This document shows, piece by piece, positions 33,351 to 38,188 of a stretch of DNA of 38,188 nt (its first letter is position 1; every line of letters starts with the position of its first letter). The notes below the pieces were generated by a model that was not told where the DNA came from, ran no database searches, and saw only the letters and a list, made by a program, of their open reading frames with translations. The DNA comes from Gemmatimonadota bacterium (lineage in GTDB: Bacteria > Gemmatimonadota > Gemmatimonadetes > Longimicrobiales > Gaopeijiaceae): contig JAHEKN010000016.1 in the NCBI GenBank assembly GCA_024638305.1, positions 1 through 38,188 of the forward strand. Direction: 5' to 3'. A program made the position numbers and the translations under genes.

Positions 33351-33689
33351 GTGGGCAGAGAGCATCTGGGGGAGTTCGAGCAGCTGGTGCTACTCGCGTG
33401 TCTGCACCTCCGCGACGACGCCTACACCGTACGCGTCATCGAGGAGATCGAAGCGCGCACGGGACGCCGGGCCCAGCACTCCGCCGTGTACGTGGCCCTC
33501 CGCCGACTCGAGAAACGCGGCCTGGTGGAGTCACGGCTGGGCGAGTCCACGCCCGAGCGCGGTGGGCGCGCCAAGCGGTACTTCACGGTGCGCCCGCAAG
33601 CGGTGAAGGCCCTGGAGGCCGCTCGCGACGCGCTGCTCGCCATGTGGCGTGATCTCGAGCCGCACCCGGACGGGACGGCCGGAGCATGA
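33351..33689 (+). CDS. PadR-family transcriptional regulator
   Basis: This 112-residue protein uses a GTG start at 33351, 4 nt after AGGAGG. The winged-helix PadR domain has EFEQLVLLACLHL, the recognition region SAVYVALRRLEKRGLVES, and wing KRYFTVRPQAVKAL. It belongs to the short PadR group lacking a long C-terminal dimerisation arm. The stop overlaps the permease ATG (ATGA), the typical PadR-ADOP pairing in Acidobacteriota and Gemmatimonadota, so it probably controls the operon. Confidence 0.95.
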   Translation: MGREHLGEFEQLVLLACLHLRDDAYTVRVIEEIEARTGRRAQHSAVYVALRRLEKRGLVESRLGESTPERGGRAKRYFTVRPQAVKALEAARDALLAMWRDLEPHPDGTAGA

Positions 33690-36304
33690 GCCGCATTCCC
33701 CGCTGGGCGGAGTGGTGGATCGAGCGGCTCCTGGGCGACGATCGAGCGGTCGACGTCCTGGGCGATCTCGAAGAGCTCTCCGCCGGCCGGACCCGCATGG
33801 GGGCGCGGTGGTGGGTTCTGGGTCAGGTCCTGCGGCTCACCTGGCGCCGGGTCACCCGCCGCGACCTGAAGCCCTCGAGCCCGAGAGCGCGGAGCGCAGC
33901 CTCGTTGGCCGACGACGTGCGGATCTCGTTCCGCGCCATCCGCCGATCGCCGGGCGTGAGCGCCGCGATCGTGATGACCCTGGCCCTCGCGATCGGCGCC
34001 ACCACCGCGCTCTTCACCGTCGCGGATGCCGTGCTTTTCAAGGCGCTTCCGTTCGACGCCCCCGACCGGCTCGTCGTGTTCTGGGAGACGGAGCCACCGG
34101 ACATGCGGCGTGCGGCCACCTCCCCACCCAACCTGGTCGACTTCCGAGAGGGGGCCGACGGGTTCGAGGCGTTCGCCGGCTACGCGGGCGAGCGCTTCAC
34201 ACTCACGGGTGACGGGCCGCCCACGCAGGTGCTCGGCGTCCGGGTAACCGAGGACTTTTTCGCCGCACTGCGCGCGTCGCCACTCAGGGGCCGCGTGTTC
34301 GACGCCGCGGACGAGGCCGACCGGAAGACCGTCGTCCTGTCGCATGGCTTCTGGGCCGCCCGGCTGGGCCTGGACCCGAACGTGCTCGAACGCACCATTA
34401 CGCTCGACGACGAGCCACATCAGGTGGTGGGCGTGATGCCGGAGACCTTCCGCTTCCCGGACGACGACGAGGTGGCGCTCTGGGTGCCCCTGGCGCCCTA
34501 CCCCTGGGAGCGGATCCGCTGGACGCGGACCACCAGCGTGATCGCCCGGCTCGGGGCCGACACGTCGCTCGAGACGGCTCGAGCGCAACTCTCCGCGGTT
34601 GCGGCCAGTCTGGGCGAGCGCTTCCCGGAGACCAACGGCGGGTGGGGCGTCGAGATCGCGCCGGTCCGGGAGCTCCTCGGCGACCAGCGAGCTCTCACCG
34701 TTCTGCTCGGGACGGTCGGTCTGGTCCTTCTCATCGCGTGCGCCAACGTGGCCAACCTTCTGCTGGTCCGATCCACCGAGCGTGGCCAGGAGCTCGGGAT
34801 CCGCGCTGCGCTCGGGGCCAGCCGCGTACGCCTGATTCGGCTCCTCATGATGGAGAGCGCAACGCTCACCATCCTGGGCGGGGCGGCGGGCCTCGGGCTC
34901 GCGGCCGTCGGCGTGCGCGTCCTCCTGGCGCTGGAGCCGGGCACCCTGCCCCGCTGGAACCCGGTGGCCCTCGACGCGCGCGCCCTGCTCTTCACGCTTG
35001 GCGTCGCCGTGCTGGTCGCTCTCCTGGCGGGCACCGCTCCGGCGCTCCGGGCGAGTCGCCAGGGGCTGGCCGCGGCCGGCGGGCAAGGCACCCAGCGGGC
35101 CATCAGCGACCGGAGCGGATCTCGCAGCCGTGCCCTGCTTTCCTCGTTCGAGGTGGCGCTGGCGATCGTGCTCACAACGGGCGCCGCCCTGCTGGTGACC
35201 AGCCTGCTCAGGCTGCGCGCCGAGGAGCCGGGGTTCGAGCCCGACGGCGTGCTCACGGCCACGCTCGAGCTGCCGGATCGCTACGAGTACGGATCCGGGC
35301 GGATCGAGGCGGCCTACGACGACATCCTGCTGCGCGCCCGAGCACTGCCAGGGGTCACCGGGGCGGGGTGGGTCACGGCGCTCCCCATGAGCCGGGTAGG
35401 GACCGACTACGACATCGAGTTCTTCAGGGTGGAGCGTCCCGACCTGACCCCTGTCGAGGCGCCCCCGAGGGCGGACTTCCGCGTGGTCAGCGAGGGCTAT
35501 CTCGAGAGCATCGGTGTGCCGGTCGTAACGGGCCGTGCGCTGGAGCCCGCGGACGGCGACGCCGGCGTGGCCAACATCCTCGTCAACCGGACGCTCGTCG
35601 ACCGCTACTTCCCGGGCGAGGACCCCCTGGGACAGCAGATCCGACTCTACCAGACGGACGGCCAGGCTTACCGGGTGGTCGGCGTGGTCGGCAACGTCCG
35701 CCATCGTGGCCTCGACGACGAGTCGAGGCCGGAGATCTACGTCCACTTTCGGCAGATGGCCCACAACGGGATGACCCTGGCGCTCCGCACGCAGGGCGAT
35801 CCCACAGAGTGGGCGACTCCGCTCGCGGCGGTCGTGCGGGAGGTCGACTCCGACCTTCCGCTCCTGGAGGTGCGGGCGATGTCGTCCCTGCTGGACGAGA
35901 CGCTCGCGGAGCGCCGGTTCAGCACCGCCCTGCTGCTCGCGTTCGCCGGGCTCGGACTGGCCATCGCGTTGATTGGCGTGCAGGGCACCCTCTCCTACGC
36001 GGTCAGCCGGCGCACACGTGAGATCGGCGTGCGCATGGCCCTCGGTGCCGAGCGGGCGCGGGTGGTCAGGCAGGTGCTCGGCGGTGGTGCGCGCGTGATC
36101 GTGCTCGGACTCGTGGTCGGGATCCTGGCGGCGGCCGCGCTCAGCCGGACGCTGGAATCGATGCTCTACGGCGTGGAGCCGGGCGATCCCCGGACGCTCA
36201 CGGTCGTCGCCGCCCTCGTGGCGGTCGTCGCTCTGGCCGCGTGTCTGCACCCGGCGCTCCGAGCGTCGCGTGTGGACCCGGTGGAGGCGCTCCGCGAAGG
36301 CTGA
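33686..36304 (+). CDS. ADOP-type MacB/FtsX-like ABC permease
   Basis: This 872-residue protein has an N-terminal cytoplasmic segment (about 1-75, RIPRWAEWWIERLLGDDRA) typical of PadR-linked permeases. It then contains two MacB-like halves, each with a periplasmic core domain and FtsX helices. The first core follows SFRAIRRSPGVSAAIVMTLAL, and the first FtsX domain includes CANVANLLLVRSTERGQELGIRAALGA. The second half repeats with VSRRTREIGVRMALGAERARV and ends LRASRVDPVEALREG. No ATP-binding subunit gene is adjacent, which is normal for these orphan duplicated permeases. The exported substrate is unknown. Confidence 0.9.
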   Translation: MSRIPRWAEWWIERLLGDDRAVDVLGDLEELSAGRTRMGARWWVLGQVLRLTWRRVTRRDLKPSSPRARSAASLADDVRISFRAIRRSPGVSAAIVMTLALAIGATTALFTVADAVLFKALPFDAPDRLVVFWETEPPDMRRAATSPPNLVDFREGADGFEAFAGYAGERFTLTGDGPPTQVLGVRVTEDFFAALRASPLRGRVFDAADEADRKTVVLSHGFWAARLGLDPNVLERTITLDDEPHQVVGVMPETFRFPDDDEVALWVPLAPYPWERIRWTRTTSVIARLGADTSLETARAQLSAVAASLGERFPETNGGWGVEIAPVRELLGDQRALTVLLGTVGLVLLIACANVANLLLVRSTERGQELGIRAALGASRVRLIRLLMMESATLTILGGAAGLGLAAVGVRVLLALEPGTLPRWNPVALDARALLFTLGVAVLVALLAGTAPALRASRQGLAAAGGQGTQRAISDRSGSRSRALLSSFEVALAIVLTTGAALLVTSLLRLRAEEPGFEPDGVLTATLELPDRYEYGSGRIEAAYDDILLRARALPGVTGAGWVTALPMSRVGTDYDIEFFRVERPDLTPVEAPPRADFRVVSEGYLESIGVPVVTGRALEPADGDAGVANILVNRTLVDRYFPGEDPLGQQIRLYQTDGQAYRVVGVVGNVRHRGLDDESRPEIYVHFRQMAHNGMTLALRTQGDPTEWATPLAAVVREVDSDLPLLEVRAMSSLLDETLAERRFSTALLLAFAGLGLAIALIGVQGTLSYAVSRRTREIGVRMALGAERARVVRQVLGGGARVIVLGLVVGILAAAALSRTLESMLYGVEPGDPRTLTVVAALVAVVALAACLHPALRASRVDPVEALREG

Positions 36305-36388
36305 GAGGGGAGACGGCGACACCGCGGGCCGCCTTCCCGACCTGCTGCCCAACCCGACGTGCCGCCCTCCCGCTCTCAGTCGCGGCGC

Positions 36389-36475
36389 TCAGAAACCCGA
36401 TGTCGGGCGGCTCTCCTGGTCGATGGTCTTCCCGATGAGGAGCACGATCGTCGCGACAATCAACGTGAGAAACAT
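36389..36475 (-). CDS. Possible 28-residue single-helix membrane peptide
   Basis: A short frame on the minus strand starting at ATG 36475, with GGGAG 6 nt upstream (36482-36486) and a GTATAC element further up (about 36501-36508). The predicted peptide is a hydrophobic helix (FLTLIVATIVLLIG) followed by a short polar tail (KTIDQESRPTSGF). That is typical of small membrane peptides. It resembles no family I can name and could be chance; the ribosome site and helix are the only support. Confidence 0.3.
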   Translation of the reverse strand: MFLTLIVATIVLLIGKTIDQESRPTSGF

Positions 36476-36539
36476 GGAAAACTCCCGCGCAGTCGATGAG
36501 GTGTATACGGGAAGATGCCGGCGGGCGGGTCGGTACGGG

Positions 36540-36557
36540 CTACGTCGCCTGACGTAG
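36540..36557. repeat. Palindrome CTACGTC-GCCT-GACGTAG
   Basis: A perfect 7-bp inverted repeat with a 4-bp spacer upstream of the putative small peptide. It could be an operator or a small hairpin. Confidence 0.4.
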
Positions 36558-36886
36558 AAGAGGTGTGGCTGAAACGTACGATGGACGCTGCGGCGCACCG
36601 CTGGAGTGGATCCTCGGAGGCGAACTGAGCCCCGACTCGAGACGCTTGGGTTCAAGATCGGCCCCACGGTCCCACCATTTTACGAAGCCAGACCCGACGA
36701 CACGGCCGCCTTGAGCGGAGCGGGTGGAACTGAACTGCGGTCGCCTGCGGCGACCCTCAGTCGGCTCGCGGCAGGACGCTCCGGGTTCTTCGATGCCGGG
36801 CTGCCCGCTCGGCTCAAAACCCACATTCCGTCGCGAGTGCCCCGCACTCTATCCGGGTGGGTTCGAGTACGAACCGAGTCGTTCAA
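36558..36886. other. Non-coding stretch 3' of the tRNA with tRNA-end-like repeats
   Basis: No gene is evident. GGAGCGGGTGG at 36717-36727 copies the 11 bases at the tRNA-Ser 3' end (36888-36898) and continues with similar sequence. GTGGGTTCGAGT at about 36857-36868 is an inverted copy of the tRNA T-arm. GGTCGCC-TGC-GGCGACC forms a hairpin near 36740. These could be remnants of tRNA-targeting integration or of a degenerate tRNA. Confidence 0.4.
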
Positions 36887-36970
36887 CGGAGCGGGTGGGA
36901 CTCGAACCCACAAAGGCTTGCGCCCGCCGGTTTTCAAGACCGGTTCCTTAGCCAATTCGGACACCGCTCC
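36887..36970 (-). tRNA. tRNA-Ser(TGA)
   Basis: Read on the minus strand, the 7-bp acceptor GGAGCGG pairs with CCGCTCC and the discriminator is G, as expected for Ser. A D-arm is present. The anticodon arm is CCGGT-CTTGAAA-ACCGG with anticodon TGA. The long variable arm (GGC-GCAA-GCC) is diagnostic of a class II tRNA, and the T-arm is GTGGG-TTCGAGT-CCCAC. CCA is not encoded. Confidence 0.95.
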
Positions 36971-37324
36971 AGGCGCCGGAAGATGCTGAGTTTTCACCCC
37001 CGGCTCAACGGCGACGCTTTGCAGGCGCTGAGAAAGCGGCGCCTAAGGCGCGGAGAGTCCGAAGCGAAAAACCGGCGAAACACGCAGCCTAAGCCGTCGG
37101 TAATCGATCGCATTTCCTGCTTCGCACGTTAGGCTGCGCATGTGGGCGGTATCGCAGGCGCCGCGGCCGCGTGCGAAAGGCGGATTCTGCTGGCAAGACG
37201 CGCTGGGCCGCGCCACGCGACCGAAGTTGTTCGACTGCGAGATTCGCGGCATGATTACCCTTACGGAAGCAACCTAGAGGCAGTTAGACTGAACCTCTCA
37301 GACGCCGAGTGATACGCAGGCAAC
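36971..37324. other. Gene-free stretch between tRNA-Ser and the DUF6090-like gene
   Basis: No gene is seen. It holds the 10-bp inverted repeat CGCAGCCTAA (37083-37092) / TTAGGCTGCG (37129-37138). Local base composition is more AT-rich than in the core genes, and the region just before the next gene lacks a clear ribosome site. Confidence 0.45.
37083..37138. repeat. Inverted repeat with GCCTAA/TTAGGC cores, attC-like (speculative)
   Basis: Arms CGCAGCCTAA and TTAGGCTGCG are 36 bp apart. The right arm overlaps GTTAGGC (37128-37134), which fits the integron R' consensus GTTRRRY; the left arm ends GCCTAAG rather than GCCTAAC. Inner complementary L boxes are not clear, so this is only a candidate recombination site. 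Confidence 0.3.
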
Positions 37325-38056
37325 GTGGACCACGCCGTGAAGGGACTGTTCTCTCCCAAGCTACTTGTGGAAATCGTGGTGATCGTCGCGGGTGTGCTCT
37401 TGGCCTTGGCGGCGGACCGCTGGAATCAGGACCGAGCTGACCGCCTGTTGGAGGCGGCGTATCTGGACCGGTTTGTCTCCGACATCAAACGGGACAGCTC
37501 TAGCGCGGAAGCGTACCTGGCGACCTTCCAAATGGTCGTGTTCGCAACGGACACCCTACTGAGGTTCGTGGAGGGGGCTGAACCACCACCGTCGTTACCC
37601 TCGACCGTGCAGAGAGCGTTCGTGCAGTTCAACCTTCCGGCGGCCTCGACATGGAACGAGATGCTGAGTTCGAGCTCACTCGGGCTCGTCCGGGACATTC
37701 GAGTTCGTGAGGTCCTGTCCGACTACTATGGATCGCAGCGTCCGAGCCTCGAGTTCAATTTGGCGCGGTCCGACAGGCGCGGCCGCGATCCGTTCACAGA
37801 AGCATTGTATCCGATGGGCCTGTTCCTCCCTTGTATGCAAGGGCAGGAGTGTGCCGTTGAGGGCATTGGACTCGACGGGAGTCCAGACGCCACTCCGACG
37901 TATCGGAGCTTTGACCCGAGTGTCTTCAGGGAGTGGCCCGGGATCCGAAGTCTGATCGTGGGCTTAGGCAGCCATCACGGGACTCAGCGCTTGTTCGCCC
38001 AGGGCCTTGCTGATGCTGCAGGGGAGACGCTGCGTGCGCTTGAGTCCGCCCGCTGA
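37325..38056 (+). CDS. DUF6090-like membrane-anchored hypothetical protein
   Basis: This 243-residue protein is called from GTG 37325; no strong ribosome site is visible, and a GTG 15 nt downstream is possible. The N-terminus (about 10-45) reads KLLVEIVVIVAGVLLALAAD then RWNQDRADRLLEAAYLDRF. This is the one-helix plus conserved Trp-Asn-x-Asp/Glu-Arg motif pattern of DUF6090-type proteins. The rest is a soluble, probably helical domain with two Cys (LPCMQGQEC) near the middle. Codon use is less GC-biased than in the genes to the left, which suits a recently acquired gene. Function unknown. Confidence 0.7.
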   Translation: MDHAVKGLFSPKLLVEIVVIVAGVLLALAADRWNQDRADRLLEAAYLDRFVSDIKRDSSSAEAYLATFQMVVFATDTLLRFVEGAEPPPSLPSTVQRAFVQFNLPAASTWNEMLSSSSLGLVRDIRVREVLSDYYGSQRPSLEFNLARSDRRGRDPFTEALYPMGLFLPCMQGQECAVEGIGLDGSPDATPTYRSFDPSVFREWPGIRSLIVGLGSHHGTQRLFAQGLADAAGETLRALESAR

Positions 38057-38073
38057 CACCTACGTCAGATTCA

Positions 38074-38188
38074 GCCTAACAAGTTGTTGCTGTTGACGGC
38101 TCGTATTTTAGTGGAGTGCAAGCGTCGGTAGAGCATGGTGGGATTACCGAATGAGAAGCACCGACGCTCGCACCTGATTAAGTTGCGC
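38074..38188 (+). other. Possible start of an attC-like site, cut by the window end
   Basis: GCCTAACAA (38074-38082) matches the 5' R'' core and following AA typical of integron attC sites and lies 18 bp after the gene. An inverted repeat, AGCGTCGGT with ACCGACGCT, follows within about 70 bp. The partner GTTAGGC is not reached before the window ends (last bases GTTGCGC). Speculative. Confidence 0.3.

Noticed and set aside
33422..36352. A 976-codon open frame on the minus strand opposite the PadR and permease genes
   Set aside because: It is low-complexity, Arg/Gly/Glu-rich and lacks domains. The plus-strand genes have clear family motifs, so it is a GC-rich antisense shadow.
36717..36880. 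A second tRNA gene next to tRNA-Ser
   Set aside because: Only fragments of a 3' end and T-arm are present; no cloverleaf with an anticodon arm can be drawn.

Overview
The window is high-GC bacterial chromosome. The mix of gene families suggests an uncultured soil or sediment member of Gemmatimonadota or a neighbour such as Acidobacteriota. The pointers are a PadR regulator paired with an ADOP-type permease, a membrane TolB-like/TPR protein, a secreted amidohydrolase and a Tad/Flp pilus locus. This placement is inferred from gene families only; no rRNA or ribosomal protein gene is present.

Region 1 (1-5500, + strand) is a tandem array of four paralogous secreted lipoproteins. Each has its own leader, and each leader contains a GEMM-I type cyclic-di-GMP riboswitch aptamer. 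The first three units end in terminator-like GC hairpins with a short T run; the fourth ends in a similar stem without one. In three of the four units the start codon sits in the 3' arm of a short conserved hairpin that displays the Shine-Dalgarno sequence in its loop. The proteins share a prealbumin/SpaA-like N-terminal half and a Cys-Thr-Pro-Gly-Tyr-Trp-Lys C-terminal half, and the halves have diverged in a mosaic way. A small CDGSH iron-sulfur protein follows.

Region 2 (5.9-19.4 kb, - strand) is one long Tad/Flp pilus operon. In transcription order it reads flp pilin, prepilin peptidase, CpaB, secretin CpaC, CpaE/TadZ, CpaF/TadA ATPase, TadB, TadC, a DUF192 protein, an AAA ATPase, a novel beta-repeat membrane protein, TadE and two TadG-like pseudopilin proteins. 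Most of the core genes overlap by ATGA junctions.

Region 3 (19.4-26.3 kb) is the control and accessory arm, transcribed away from the pilus operon. It encodes a membrane histidine kinase and an NtrC-family sigma54 activator with an intact GAFTGA loop, then a GT2 glycosyltransferase and a large GT-C-like membrane protein. Candidate -24/-12 promoters precede both flp and the GT2 gene. The same half-site, GTAACGA, occurs as inverted pairs about 110-120 bp upstream of both, a normal enhancer distance. The simplest model is that the two-component system drives pilus synthesis and a glycosylation step, while cyclic-di-GMP sets production of surface lipoproteins that may work with the pilus in attachment.

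Region 4 (26.4-36.3 kb) looks like general chromosome: a secreted amidohydrolase, a TolB-like/TPR membrane protein, a small outer-membrane-like protein, an HtpX-type protease overlapping a GHMP kinase, and a PadR-ADOP permease pair with a recognisable promoter.

Region 5 (36.3-38.2 kb) is gene-poor and looks accessory. It holds a possible 28-residue membrane peptide, a tRNA-Ser(TGA), tRNA-end repeats, and a DUF6090-like gene flanked by GTTAGGC and GCCTAAC in the arrangement of an integron-type cassette (speculative).
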